Both the position numbers and the translations under genes were made by a program. Below are positions 13,190 through 13,252 of a stretch of DNA of 13,252 nucleotides, piece after piece. A model generated the notes under the pieces. The model saw nothing but the letters and a program-made list of their open reading frames with translations. It was not told the origin of the DNA and did not search any database. Within the stretch, counting starts at the first letter, position 1. The number at the start of each line of letters is the position of its first letter. Source of the DNA: DATJXG01 sp035500455 (GTDB taxonomy: Bacteria > Acidobacteriota > Terriglobia > Terriglobales > Acidobacteriaceae); NCBI GenBank assembly GCA_035500455.1, contig DATJXG010000250.1, positions 1 through 13,252 of the forward strand, given 5' to 3'.

Positions 13190-13252
13190 TCAGAACGCGT
13201 CGATCCCGGTGACGCTCGCTCCGATGATCAGGGTGTGGATGTCGTGCGTGCC
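13190..13252 (-). CDS. gcdH: Acyl-CoA dehydrogenase C-terminus, probably glutaryl-CoA dehydrogenase (partial)
   Basis: Only the last 20 codons and the TGA stop (13190-13192) are inside the window. They encode GTHDIHTLIIGASVTGIDAF. Acyl-CoA dehydrogenases end in a Y-E-G-T-x-(E/D)-I-x segment that contacts FAD. The form G-T-H-D-I-H followed by L-I-x-G and T-G-I-x-A-F is specifically like glutaryl-CoA dehydrogenase. That enzyme oxidises and decarboxylates glutaryl-CoA to crotonyl-CoA in lysine and tryptophan breakdown. The rest of the gene lies to the right. The family is near certain; the glutaryl-CoA specificity rests on 20 residues. Confidence 0.7.
   Translation of the reverse strand, partial: GTHDIHTLIIGASVTGIDAF

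Noticed and set aside
12961..13212. 83-codon plus-strand frame between the DUF4440 gene and the dehydrogenase end
   Set aside because: It runs into the antisense of the dehydrogenase, has repeat-like sequence and no ribosome binding site or domain.

Overview
The window is GC-rich and dominated by long, closely packed genes. The protein families and gene order best fit an Acidobacteriota (Terriglobia-like) soil bacterium. The order is Tad secretin, CpaE, CpaF, TadB, TadC, a DUF192 protein, then a TonB-like protein with a long Pro/Gly-rich stalk. That taxonomic assignment is inference; no rRNA or tRNA is present to confirm it.

Region 1 (1-8181, plus strand) is the 3' part of a Tad/Flp pilus or type II secretion-like operon. 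It holds the outer-membrane secretin (5' end outside the window), the ParA/MinD-like CpaE/TadZ, the CpaF/TadA ATPase, and the TadB and TadC platform proteins. These would power and anchor a Flp-type pilus or related secretion machine. A DUF192 protein and a 665-residue TonB-like membrane protein follow, overlapping by 4 bases. Prepilin, prepilin peptidase and pseudopilin genes are not in the window. The cpaE-cpaF gap holds a large inverted repeat made of tandem 7-base units, and the cpaF-tadB gap holds a small palindrome.

Region 2 (8246-9850, minus strand) is a convergent gene for a multispanning membrane protein resembling GT-C glycosyltransferases.

Region 3 (10074-10961, plus strand) encodes an OxyR-type peroxide sensor. 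Its two redox cysteines fall at exactly residues 199 and 208, as in E. coli. OxyR-box-like palindromes lie just upstream, one of them touching the start codon, which suggests autoregulation.

Region 4 (11127-13252, minus strand) carries class II fructose-1,6-bisphosphatase (glpX), a small secreted DUF4440/SnoaL-like protein, and at the right edge the last 20 codons of an acyl-CoA dehydrogenase, almost certainly glutaryl-CoA dehydrogenase. The gaps here hold a second mirrored tandem-unit hairpin (9-base units) and overlapping hairpins upstream of the DUF4440 gene.

The genes belong to known families. The least explained content is intergenic: two inverted repeats built the same way from tandem short units, and a palindromic GTAGCGC-type element found just after the ends of three genes. 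Within the proteins, the notable points are the CpaE P-loop that lacks its lysine and the TonB-like protein closing the Tad locus.
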